The notes under the pieces: generated by a model
What the model was told of the DNA's origin: nothing
Database searches by the model: none
The model's input: the letters and a program-made list of their open reading frames with translations, nothing else
Made by a program: the position numbers and the translations under genes
Assembly: GCA_964017145.1 (NCBI GenBank)
Contig: OZ024845.1
Span: forward strand, 3,754,066 to 3,818,065
DNA length: 64,000 nt
Source: Agrocybe praecox
Taxonomy: Eukaryota; Basidiomycota; Agaricomycetes; Agaricales; Agrocybaceae
Direction: 5' to 3'
Shown here: positions 11,520 to 22,709 of the stretch, in pieces
Numbering within the stretch: position 1 is the stretch's first letter
Layout: each line of letters begins with the position of its first letter

Positions 11520-11950
11520 TTAGAGAACTATGAGCGTAAGGGAAGAGAATCGGAAGAATGAAGTCGAATCTGGCGTGCAATGCCTCATGGCACAGCCGCA
11601 TGTCCCACGCATGTCATGGAGAAGTATCGTGCCAGTGTCAAGTATGTTGTAATTATCGATCAACTGTGTGATAGTGTTGTGTTTTGAACAGAGAAACAAT
11701 GTGGCATGTACTTTACAAACATTATAAAGTAACGGCTACGAGAGCGAGGAAAGCGTGGACTCCTCGAATTTGGATTTGCCAAAGCAGCTGGTCTGGATCG
11801 CATAGTATCCCCGAGGCCGAGACAATTTGGTCGAGGTCTAAATTTGGAATCGCAGTTTCCCATCGCTCTCTTCGTCTTTCCTTATCCATTGTATTTCCTT
11901 CGGGTCCACTCTTCGACTCGCCACGAAGGCGTCGAATTAGAGCCGACACA
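11520..11950. other. Divergent intergenic region
   Basis: Lies between the minus-strand receptor and the plus-strand membrane-protein remnant, and probably holds both promoters. No clear TATA box is seen. Confidence 0.4.
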
Positions 11951-11979
11951 CCATCAACGTCATCACCGACAGACCCTTC

Positions 11980-13370
11980 CACCTCCCCACCACCCTCGTT
12001 CCCACTCTCAGCCGCCCTCCCCTATTTGGCTGTAGGGTGTATCGCACCGCACCTCACCGCACTGAACAGCGCGATTGCGGTGGCGGGGAAGTGTGCCATG
12101 CCGCTTGTGCCCGTGGTGTTGGGGCCGTATTTTCCTGTTGAGCTGATTCAAAGAATGATCTTTCCTCGGGTGGCCTTGTACGTTCTTTTATGGTCTTTGG
12201 ATCATTGGTCCACTTTTATTTATTTATTCATTTTTCCTTGTGTTGTGTGCAGCGATGACGCACGCCATTTGCCAAACCTGTGTCGGCGACGACGAAGACT
12301 ACGAATATACCAACTTGCTCATAATTCGCTCTGGGCCCAACGGAGAAGTCATCCGCCTCGTTGAGCACGCTGATCACGACTGCGACTTGGACGATGGCGG
12401 TGTCAAGTCGAAAACAAGAGGATGGCTGGCTTTCATGTCAGATTTACCTTTGCCTTTGTATACGGAGAAGATCGTTGTTTCGCCCAACCTGACGAAGCCG
12501 GAGAAGACCATTCGTGTGTTTACGATGTATAGCAAGCTGGCGTCGGTGGATTGGGATGATGATTATGCGAAGGTGTTTGCGAGGCTACAGCAGGAGTGGA
12601 CTTTTGTTGGTGGTTTGGTATGTTTGATCTTTGTCTTTCTATGATAAAAATGGTCTTGCTTACTTTGTTATACCTTCGACTCTCTTTAACATCTCTAGTT
12701 AGTAGCTCTAGCTGCGTAAGTCAATCCCAACACTCTTCATACAAAGGAACATATTCTGACTTATCATTTGAATCTCGTAGTGTGGACACAGCAGTATTCT
12801 CCATATCCCCCGACTCAATATTCAGTCGACTCGTACGCCTGCAGCGCAGTTGCAGCGAACAGCGTGGCTTCCAGTCTGGGCATCGCATGCGATGGGTGGT
12901 TCCTCTTCCGATATATTTGGGCAGGACTACAGACTTTCATCGTCAGTACACTTTTCTCCTAAGTCTCATTCGCTTTCTAAACTCTAAATTGCTTTCTTCC
13001 AATCGTTCATCCGAATTGACGATACAGACCCGAGGAAATTTTTTATTCGACACCTACTTCTTTGCCCTCTCCGCGTGCGTGCCCTCTCTATGCATGTTCA
13101 TCTGCCTCTCACTTATGATTTTCCTTGGACGCGTGGTCCCAAGGCGATCTGTTCGTCTCGTTTATCGTAGGCCTCATAATGACGATGCAGTTCTTGGTGT
13201 ATGGGGTGCATTGGGTCGGGACGAGAGTTGCGGAGGGGGGCAAGAAGGGAGGAAGGGGCGTCGCGTTGGTGGTTAGGGGTGTTAAGAGGAGTTTGACGAT
13301 GGTGTATGCCCGGTGGTGGATGGCGTTGGCATTTGGCGATGATCGACCAAGGTGGATTCTATATATGTAA
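11980..13370 (+). pseudogene. Multi-pass membrane protein gene with frame disruptions
   Basis: Exons recognisable in order: ALPYLAVGCIAPHLTALNSA and VLGPYFPVELIQRMIFP (ending near 12178), a soluble block with GEVIRLVEHADHDCDLDDGG and LPLYTEKIVVSPNLTKPEKT (12256-12615), then hydrophobic segments VALAAVDTAVFSISPD, SSLGIACDGWFLFRYIWAG, LFDTYFFALSACVPSLCMFI and SFIVGLIMTMQFLVYGVHWV. Introns start at 12616 (GTATGT), near 12717 and at 12950. Two points need a frame change inside an exon: between PDSIF and VDSYACSAVA (about 12826) and between SLMIFL and DAWSQGD (about 13126). Both fall in otherwise well-conserved sequence, so this looks like a recently broken gene, or a sequencing error at two places. 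It resembles an unnamed family of mushroom membrane proteins; the function is unknown. Confidence 0.55.
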
Positions 13371-13514
13371 ATTTTCTTCTAGGCTGCTCATAATCGTAGG
13401 TAGTCTATGAAACGAAAAAAAAATTATATAAATTATTTTACATCATATTCATCGAAGTGCGAATCTTCCAGTCTCCGGCTCAGACATTTCTCAGTCCAAG
13501 ATAAAATGCAAAAA

Positions 13515-15200
13515 TTATAGATTCTCAGTCTATACATGCGAAAACCATCAGTTACTTCGCCTCATGATCATAAGAATATCATGGAAACATACCTTTGCAT
13601 ACAAGGATTCGATGACCTTGGTGACTTGGCCCAGAGTCTCGATAGCAGCTCCATACGTGTTCTGATTATTTGACATGATCAAGTCAGAAAAATGCGACAA
13701 TAGAAGGAAGTAAAGAAACACACATCAGCTTCAGGTTCATCATATACGATCAAACATCTCCGTCCTTGATCGAGGACGCCGTAGAAGATTTTGTGGAGGA
13801 TCATTTGTGAGAGCCTAGAAGGATTCACAAAAGGGTTGATACATAATTAGCGAGCTACTCGAGGTCGAAAGGCACAGAAAGAAAGAGGTACGCACTTGGC
13901 TTCCACAGCCTGCCTCTCCTGTCCTACAGTCTCGGCCACATATGCGACCTCCACCACAGAGTAAGGCTCGACGATACGCAGCAAATTCTGTTCGAGGAGG
14001 GTATCGTATAGCGCGGCGAGGTGCGAGCGGATCGTTGGGTCGGAGGAGAGTTCTATATAAAATCAAAATCTTGTTTAAATTTGGAAGGTTATAAGGAAAC
14101 TACAAAACGAACCTTCCTTGTAATCCCTCAACGCCCTTTCAAAATCAGCCAAGTTCCAGTTCTGGTGCGTACGAGCGATGACGCGCATGCTTTCCATATC
14201 ACGTACGTTGGCGTATTTCAGAGCCAACTTGGTAGTCAGCAGCGAGTTGACGTCTTCAGGCTGTAGGTAGAAATAGAATGTCGAGTAAAACTAGTAAAAC
14301 AATGAGATTTTTTGGGTGATAAGGAAAGAGATGAAGACGCACGAGGTTCAACATGACTTTATACAGAAGCATGTATTTCAATGCCCCTATTAGGGCCGAC
14401 TCCTCGCCCTGCGCAGTGAGATTCCCAAACGCCACGAAGAAGTATGGGTAGGGGTGTAGAATACCCGATTGAAGATCCAAGGAAGCTTGTAGAGAGGGAG
14501 GGCAGTATATTGAATTGGCGGCTGTTCATGAAGAAGTAAGGGCGGCCTGTGAAGGTGTATATGAGGATTGGAGGATACAAGTGAAGGATTGGGAGAGAGT
14601 AAGACGTACTTTGCCTTTCGCCACGTTTCCAATCCCGCGGTACACCCCACTTTCGAGGGACGAGACGAGTCTCCAGACTGTGCTTTAAGAAAATTCATTT
14701 ATCGTTCTTCCCCCATGTGATGTTATCTGTGAGGGTTTTCATTCGTATTTGTTAGCTGTCAGAGATGGAGTTGAAATAGTCCAATAAGGTTCGGACTAAA
14801 TGTTGTTGTAAAAAGAAGGTAAATGCCAAAGTCAGATAGATAATTTTAATATGAAATGGCGATAAGTACGTACTGAGTTTGGCAGTTTTGGCCTTGGCCG
14901 TCGGGGACATGAATGCTCTTGACTGTGTGATAATATCCGAGAGACCTTGTGCATTCCTAGGAGTATCGATGAAGTTATTAACAAACCCCGTCTGGTTAAT
15001 GGAAAAGAGAAGCAAAGTCGAACTGAAAGGATGGGAAAGACGCACCCCGAACCAAAGCCATAGGTTCTCCCAGTGCATGTACGCTCCAAGTCGCTAACGA
15101 ATTTTCCTCCTATTTCATTCCGTTCCGGTTGGTTCGTTTGGCTTGGTTTCATGTGCGTCATTCGAATCTTTTCAACGCCCCCTCTTTCGTATCATTTAGT
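13515..15200 (-). pseudogene. rpn6: 26S proteasome subunit Rpn6 (PSMD11) gene, decayed copy
   Basis: Rpn6 is the clamp-like PCI subunit of the 19S proteasome lid. Minus-strand exons match it in order: RNAQGLSDIITQSRAFMS, then AKAKTAKL (about 14960-14875), RTLLDYFNSISDS, KTLTDNITWGKNDK then IFLKHSLETRLV, VYRGIGNVAKGK, LDLQSGIL then ALKYMLLYKVMLNL (about 14480-14350), LLTTKLALKYANVRDMESM then LADFERALRDYKE, SSDPTIRSHLAALYDTLLEQ then [59 protein letters not shown], with a stop at 13515. Stops follow ISDS and KNDK, the segments between SLETRLV and VYRGIG and after DLQSGILH are deleted, and most of the N-terminal region is unrecognisable. Introns persist, so it is a DNA-level duplicate and not a retrocopy. 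A working copy must exist elsewhere, since rpn6 is essential. Confidence 0.8.
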
Positions 15201-15336
15201 ACCTCAGATGTCCATTTCAGATCCTGAGGACAAAAGTTGAAGAATGGAGTCGAGGAAAAGGAAGAGCAGATAGAATGATGGGTAAATTCATGTAAGGACA
15301 AAAGAGGAAGAGTCGAGGAAAAGTACGGTATGTTAT

Positions 15337-15359
15337 GTCGGGTTAGAGTTCGGATCAAA
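15337..15359. repeat. Shared upstream motif (third copy)
   Basis: GGGTTAGAGTTCGGATCA lies just upstream of the rpn6 remnant. Near-identical copies sit upstream of the two kinase remnants at 2461-2483 and 21010-21032. Flanking AAGAGTCGAGGA and AAAGTACG words are partly shared too. Confidence 0.7.
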
Positions 15360-15429
15360 CACGTCCGGATCCGGGGCTCCGATGTTTGTATTCTCTGCTC
15401 GTTCATGCACTTTCTGTGCACATTAAGCT

Positions 15430-18190
15430 CTGTGTGTTGAGTCTACCTTGTTAGTTCTCTAGTCCTTGCGCCCCCTGTTTTTTCACCTAGCTATCCCTCT
15501 CACTGCGGTATCTGGTCAGTGGTTTGTGTATTGCGTAGCTGGCAGCGACATTCCCCCGTATTATCGGTATGTGTCGCCTCTTTTCCTGTGCATTACCGCC
15601 GCCATTTGTGCTTCAAACCACCCATAGCACCTCAAGGCCTCACGTACCACTCATTCCTATCTTCTCCTTGTCCTTGTTCTCGCCTGCCGTGTATCGTGAT
15701 AGCGTCAAAGTCATTCCTCTGTGCCGACCTATGACGACAACAGGAAGATGTTCAGGAGTCTGAAAGTGATCAAATGACCGTGGTGTCAAGCAGGATGGAA
15801 GGTGTGATGGAATACATCGAGTGGAAGGTCATTCCGGTGGCTCGTCCCTTTCTCTTTTGTTCACTTTGCCCTTAGACGCCTACCTGGCTGTCTCTCCGCT
15901 TCTCGGTTTTGTACGACCCCATTTCAAATCGGATTTCTTTTCAGGATCTTTTCCCTGCTTAACGTTCAAACGTTCAATATTCAATATTTAATCGTTGTGT
16001 CTCTCCTTTTCTGTACACCCCACCTCTTCTCATTAACACGACACTTCGAATCCGCGGTCCAGTACATATTTCAAACATACCTGTTCGTTATCGTGCAATT
16101 CTAGAAATATCGATCATTTCCTCTCCTATGTGTTCATCTGAGGTTGCCTCTTAATTTCATCTTGCCCGCTCTCGTGCTCTCCCTTCTCTGTATATTCATA
16201 TCTGTCCCCTCACTGCAATTCGATCTGTCTGGCCAGTTCATTGACTTCTACATCTATTGATACCCCGTTCGGCATCGTATTATGCTCGCTATTTCTTCAA
16301 TTTTAATGCCGTGCGTTCTATCCATTTCATTGTTTCTCCTTCTTCGTGTATTTCTATGGCTTTATGCAACATTTCTCCATTCCTTCCATCTCTTCCGGTA
16401 CCCCACTCGTCGATCTTGGTATGCACGTTGTCGTTGAATGATTATCGAGCGATGTAAATCACAAATATAGAGTCTCTCTGCGCTCGTGTATTGTCATCTT
16501 GTCTCGACGCTCATCTCTCGCCTTTCGTCCTTCGCCTCTAGCCACCTTTCTCGCTTCCTCTATGACCTGACATCTAGTGCCATTTTCAACATTTCAATCG
16601 AATTTCAACCGCAGGGCTTTTCGAAACTCATGGACATGACCAGATTCTTTATTCCAGCCTAACATGCAGGAAGAAGATAACATTGATAGGAACGGTAGTC
16701 GACAACAGACAGACAGGCAATCAAGATAGGACTCGACTTGAACGAGAAAGAGCTTGCAATCAGATGGGTATGGGTGAAATAAGAATTATTCATTCATACT
16801 GTCACAGGCGCGGATTGGCTTGAAGACGTTGCTTGGGCTGTTGTACGATCAGTGGAATGAGTTAAGTTAGGAACGACGAGGAGGAGGCGTAGGCAGCGCC
16901 GGTGAATGATACGAAGTGATGTTCAAAGTGGCATGGAATTTGAGAAGAGGAAAAAACAAATAGAAGTTTATATCAAAACGGAATCACATAATTATTAGGG
17001 TATGAAAAAATGAAAAAGTAAAAAGAAATTGTGTTGGAATGATGATGATGGTGACGATAATGAAGAATGGATGGGAGATTGGTTGACCTAGGCCGATGAC
17101 GGAAAGCAGGGAGTACTAAGAGAAGAAAAAAAAGCGAAAATGGACAGCAAGGTCCTATCAGAGGAATGAAAAGACAAAGAAAGAAAAAGAGGAATGTAAC
17201 ATAAAAAAAGGAAAACACGGTCATTGGAAAACAGAAATCCAGTCCCAGATATCGAAGGTAACGAGATCAAGCGCGTCGCAGAAAGCAATATGTATATAAA
17301 AATATAAAAATAAAAATAAAAATAAAAATAAACTTCGCCCTTTGCCCCTCGCCCCCAACGATGCACGATGCACAACTGTGATCACCATCCATCCACCGCC
17401 TGAGATCACCTATCCCTCCTAGGTCCGAAGATTTCGTATTCATTTTTCCTGCTCCTTCCACTCCCAGCCTCCTCCTGTTCCGACCAGGACGTGCTAGATC
17501 ACCTTCACCGATCTTTATTCCAATTGCAAGCCAGCAATTCGATTGAATCCCCGAAGCAGCATCGTCGAATACCAAGGAGTCGGAAAATCAGACGTTGCAA
17601 ATGAGTCAGAAATTGAATGGAATCTGACGTGGCAGCGCACGCAGGTCTGTGTTTGTTACAAGGGTGGGATAGATATGGCGATTGTTGAGTGTGGGTATGT
17701 GGGTAAGTGTGTATGTTCGTTGCTACAGGAGTTTATGCAAGTGTGCGTGTGCGTGTATGTAGGCATGTTTGGGCATAGGCATGGATACTGGATGGGTGAT
17801 GATGACGACGATAAAGAGATGATGGAGGATGAGAGAATTCGGAGCCCTGGGTAAGAGACGGCCAATTGTTGGCGATGCTGGGTTGCTCGTAACGATATAT
17901 ATTCCATTCGTTCGCCACCTAGGCACGAGCAGCCGAAAGGTCCACACGCCTGTAAAAGGGAAAAAATCATCAGTTTGTATGTTCGATGGCCTGGACAGGG
18001 AGTAAAAACACGAGAAAACGAAATTAAGAAGATAGCGGGTGTTGATGTATGAGTCCAGTCTCGACACCAGCAGAAAATGTGGAATGCAAAGAACGAAGAA
18101 AAAAGAAGAAAAAGAACACGCACTGCCCCAACGTATCGTTCGGCCTATCTAACCTCGTCCACTCTAAGCTTAACCGCACATCGAAACTTC
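15430..18190. other. Long intergenic stretch
   Basis: No ORF with recognisable protein character. Mostly pyrimidine-rich (15500-16600) or purine-rich (16600-17300) sequence, with an (AAAAT)n-like tract at 17294-17331. Short open frames here are low-complexity. Confidence 0.5.
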
Positions 18191-18194
18191 ATCT

Positions 18195-20824
18195 TCAGCG
18201 TCCTGCGATGAATCGCCATATACCGGTCCGACCGCGCCACAGACAGCCAGTGGTGAAAGAGAATGCCCCCTGATCAGGCGACATAACGGGTGTGATAAGA
18301 TCAACGGTGGAAGATGCCACAAGGCCACCAGTCGAGGGCAGAGGGTCGCCAACAACGACGGAATGCTCATCATCAAATGCCAGTGTGTTTGAGGGCCCAT
18401 AGGATGACCTGGGAGGACCACCCGACGCGACTTCGGACGGCTGCCTCCTTATCAACAGCCCAAGAAGCATGCCACCCGTCGAGGCTGAGAACGTACCAGA
18501 CGAAGAGGGAATTGGTAGTCCAGACTTATCGACGCCGTTTAAAGCTGCACTACCCATCATGGTGATCAGACAACCCTGGTGGTTTTCCTGCTTCGTGCTG
18601 AACCAGGAGGACCGACGACTGCATCCTAATTCCCTCCTCGAAGTTGAAGTGGTAACCACCACCTGCATGGGTGTCTGAGTCTGGCTCGCTTGCGTCAGGG
18701 TAGATGCACTATCTTTATCGACATCCGAGTCCTCTGTGCTAGGCGTAACAGGATACGGAGGAGCAAGACTTTCCCTGCCCTTCGACTTGCTCCTGAGCCA
18801 CTGAATCACCTTCACCTTGCTCGTCGACACCTGCATATCTGCCCTCTCGCTCGCCGTCATTAGCGCATCGTCAAAGTCCTGCGAAGGAGGCGAGAACATG
18901 GCAGGGTTCGCAACTGAAGACAAGGCGCTGGAAGGAGCAGAAAAATTCGATAACAATGCAAACACTTTGCAGTTCGTGGACGTCGAACGCGCTGCCGCAC
19001 TAGGTGGGAATAGCATGGAGGTGGGCATTGGTGGTTGTAAACTGGCGTTGGGGTTCTCGTACAGAGCTAATGGGCGTTTTCTAGTTCTGCGATCGACTCC
19101 TGCTGAGAGGCTTAACCATAACCGTAAGTGTGTTCCTCCCGCTGGTACCCCTTTTTCCTCTCTTCCTCTTCCTTCTCCTCCTCCTCTCTTTTATTTGTCG
19201 TATCCATCGACGAATCAGTCTGCAATGCACCAGACGCCGTGCTTGGCGTAGCTCTCATGCTTGGACATCCAGTGCCCTCTTCCGCGTTGGCACCAGCATC
19301 CTTGCCACCAAAGATCTTTTGCCCTCTTGTCCAACGGAGGAAACATTCGTGTCTGCTCCAGCAGAAACTGCAGATACGGCGTGGCACGAACGGCTGGAGC
19401 TATCATCGCAGGGATTTTGACAGGAGGAACAAACACAGGCGCCGGTGCAGGTGCAGGTACTGGTGTCGGAACCGCAGGTGTACGACAAGCTGGCGGTGGT
19501 GCTGCTGCTACAGGAAGAGCCTTATCATCCGTAGCATTCTGTTTCTGTTGTTTCTGTTCTTCATTCTCCTTCCTTGGACCAGTAGATTCCTTAGGGGTAC
19601 CTCTACTCGGCTGTGGAGCGTTCAGGCATACCATCCAGGTCGAATACGATTCGAAGCCGAAGGAACGAAGGAGGAGGGCTGGATTGACCGGGTAGTGAGA
19701 GGGTGTAAGGGGCAGCTCCGACACCAAAAGCGAATAGATCGTCTTCGCTCAGACCTAAAGCAGCGGGCGGTGCACCTGGCTAAGGTTTATTACCAGCTTG
19801 CTTAGAAACGACAGAGGGTGGCGGAGAAGTGAGGAGAGATACAGAGGGGCCAATGGCAGTAATAGGTGACGAGGGCGAGCTCTCGTAGAGGTGTTCAGGC
19901 CTCAGGCCTCAGGTTGGGTCGAACAGCTGCAGGTTGGCGTGGGTACAGTGGTGCTGGTCTGACCAGCGACGGCGGGGGTAACGATCGGCGGGACAGCATT
20001 GGACGACGCCGACCTCTCTCTCCTCACCTCCGGACGATGGCCCTGTGCTCTGGAAGGAGTAGGCGCGACGTTCGAATTGCCGCTGGAGTAGCTTATGCCT
20101 ACTGCCCCATCTGTCGCTGATACGTGACTCTCTTCAACTGAAAAGAACGGTCAGTCAATAAAATAAAATTGTAAAAATGATGGCAGAAGAACACATGTCG
20201 GTGTGTAATAGAAAAAAAAACGAAAAGATATAGTTGTTTTTAAGCGAACGACAGCCGCAGCTCCTCTTCCAGGAATCCAGCCGCCAAAAAAAACGCGCAA
20301 ATGGAGGTCCAGATAGTAGGATAGAGAGGAAAAAAATGATTTAAAAATATTTATTCACAGCAAAAGGTGCAAATGATAGCGTTGAACGTAAGAGGATGGC
20401 CAGGCCATACACAAGGAAAGGAAAAGATAGGAATGAGAAAACATACCTTCAATACCTCGATTTCCCTCTCAATTTTGCTCATCCTAACGGTGCTGTCCAC
20501 ATTGCCCCTCCTGATCAAGTTGGGGATGGTTCGACGTGGATGAGCAGCCGCGTAAGCTAGGGCAGCTGGGCGTGCGTACACGTCCGGTATAGGTACCTGG
20601 ACAAGTGCTGCTGCGTTCGGGTTCCCGCCGGACTGATTCGAGCGGTCGCTGGTTGGCTCGGTTGGTGATCCCGGTAGCGCGTTGCTGTTGGCGTCTAAGG
20701 ATGAGCTTGGAGGCGCTGGTGGGCTCTGTCTCGGGTATTGGCATGGTGGTGTACGTGTGTCCTCCCTGTGCCACCACCGTCTCACTCCCATATTACACCG
20801 ACCTCCCCCATCAATATCCCCCAT
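18195..20824 (-). pseudogene. Ser/Thr kinase gene remnant, copy B
   Basis: Paralogue of copy A. The first exon (20824-20447) encodes a Ser/Pro-rich leader (PRQSPPAPPSSSLDANSNAL) ending in VRMSKIEREIEVLK before a GTATGT donor, so the piece before the kinase N-lobe survives. The glycine loop, the HRD loop and the rest of the catalytic domain are missing. The reading resumes in a Pro/Ala-rich tail (PTPVPAPAPAPVFVPPVK; SSVGQEGKRSLVARMLVP) broken by frameshifts, then a 277-aa open frame (19028-18195) with SKVKVIQWLRSKSKGRESL, a basic stretch that would fit a kinase C-terminal region. Without a catalytic core it cannot be an active kinase. Assignment of the C-terminal frame to the same gene is inference from adjacency. 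Confidence 0.55.
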
Positions 20825-21190
20825 CTTCGTCGTTTGACTGCGTTATTCGTCGTGTCGTTTCATTCAATGTGCACTCCAATCCTTTCATAACCTTCTGTAA
20901 TGACCCGCTCGTTCAGCAACTTGACGCATAGGATTCAGATTGAAGAAAAGAGTCGAGGATAAATCGATAAAGAATGAAAGACTAAAAGTACGAACGTACG
21001 TGATGCCATGTCGGGTTAGGGTTCGGATCAAATGTTCGTTTTTCCCCGGATCATTCACTCACGTCCTTCCATCGTCCGTTCGTCGTATGAGTCTTATTCG
21101 TCGCTGTTTGGTGATTTCGACATGCTCTTTTATTTTCTGTAAACACACACGCGGCTCTAAGCGTGCTCCAGTCTCCGGTTAGCGGGGTTA
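18960..21190. repeat. Duplicated segment, copy B (partner 1-2680)
   Basis: Same orientation and order of landmarks as copy A, including about 350 bp upstream of the first exon. About 19 kb of unrelated genes lies between the copies, so this is a dispersed and not a tandem duplication. Confidence 0.75.
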
Positions 21191-21199
21191 ATCGATTAA

Positions 21200-22262
21200 C
21201 GTTAACGTTCATCTCGCTCTAAGCGTGCTCCGGTCCCTGCTCGATGGTGTCTTGAACGTTTGTCGCTCGCCGGGGTCATTCTTCTTTGCGGTCTGAGTGT
21301 CTCGTCTCTTTTCTGTGGGTTACCCCGGTGAGTCGTTTTTTTTTCACTCTATTCTGCTCTCACCCTTATTGGTCTTCCGAACGCGTAGTGTCGCTCGTAC
21401 GTGTCAGTCCTCTGGGCTCTGTTGGCCCGCTCCCCACCTACTGGCTCCAGTCCGCATGGAGTCAGTTGAAACATACCCGGTGATTGCTATTTCACAATTT
21501 TAACAATCATTTCTTCCCCTTCGCGGTTCTTCGTCATTTTTGGTATTTTTATATTTATATCTGTGTATTTTAAGTACGTACGTATATACAAGATAAATTT
21601 GAATAAATCAATACGAGGCCCAGGCACTGTATGGCATTCATACCAGTGCCTTTGTCGTTGTCGTCGAAGCAAGTAGGTCCGGAAGAGAAAAAGGGAAGGA
21701 GAGGAGACAGAAGGAGGGAAGGGAGACAAGTGAGGGCAAGGTGGGAATGTATGCTACATCACGCTGGACGAGAAGGCAAAATTAGAGGGAGGGAAGCTGG
21801 GAGTTGAGAGTTGAGCGCTGGCTAGTGGCGAAGGGCCGAGATTGTGCTCCCATCCAAGAGCTCCAGATTTCAAGAGACAAAAGACGACATGGGCGGCCAG
21901 ATGCGGTATGGCAACCAAACAAGTCTTCAAGCAAATTAACGAAAGAAAGAAAGATGGGAAACGTGGATTGGAGAGACGGAAAGAAGGCGAGGAAGGGAAA
22001 AACAGGAAAGAAAGTGAGAGAGGGAACCAACGACCGTATGATTCAATGAATAGCAAGGGGCGATAGGAGAAACAAGTGTTTTACGAACAAAATGCCCTCA
22101 TTGAATTCTCGAGTCAACTTCGTAGTGGTGTATCCACCTATATGCGATGACTCTCGCCAATCTGGACATAAAATCAGGTCGTCGGGTTAGGAGAAGCAGA
22201 AGTGAAAGGGAAGAAAATCGAGAAGGGAACCCAAAGACTCGGAGGAGGCTCAAGGTGGGTTG
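21200..22262. other. Intergenic stretch before the copia element
   Basis: No supported gene. A purine-rich stretch spans 21660-22080. The copia insertion site GGTTG is at 22258-22262. Confidence 0.5.
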
Positions 22263-22550
22263 TGTTGGAAACTAGGTAGTATATGACATGACGCACCTTA
22301 CGCGCGCCATTTACATCACGGTCACGACGTGTGACACACTCGCCCATATTCGCATTTTTCTCGTTCCTCATACCTCAGTTCGTTACACGCACGTACTGAG
22401 GTATGAGACCCACAATATTCTATTTATTTCCTATTACTTATTTACATTATCTAGACAGAGCTCCGTGCTCTTATATTAGGTACATTTAATATCAGTTCGT
22501 TACACGCACGTACTGAGACAGAGCTCCGTGCTCTTATATTAGTTTCAACA
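22263..22550 (+). repeat. copia 5' LTR
   Basis: 288 bp, TG...CA ends. It contains an internal duplication: CAGTTCGTTACACGCACGTA occurs twice, and ACAGAGCTCCGTGCTCTTAT also occurs twice. Confidence 0.95.
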
Positions 22551-22563
22551 GGTTATGGGCCCC
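22551..22563 (+). other. Primer binding site (half-molecule initiator tRNA-Met)
   Basis: GGTTATGGGCCCC follows the LTR directly. It is complementary, with one mismatch, to the anticodon-loop side of initiator tRNA-Met (GGGCUCAUAACC), not to the tRNA 3' end. Drosophila copia and Ty5 are known to prime from such a tRNA fragment. Confidence 0.75.
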
Positions 22564-22709
22564 GCTTGCGCCATATAATCCTGATCTCTGCAACACGAAC
22601 TCCCAGGTACTCTGGGTACCTCTCCTTGCCTTCCCTGTCACTCCGATCTGGCTAGATCCTCACGGATCATCCTTATCGTCCCACGACACGCAGCCACCTG
22701 ATAACAATC

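Noticed and set aside
17088..17575. Minus-strand frames with FIFIFIFIF runs
   Set aside because: They derive from an (AAAAT)n-like microsatellite; no coding evidence.
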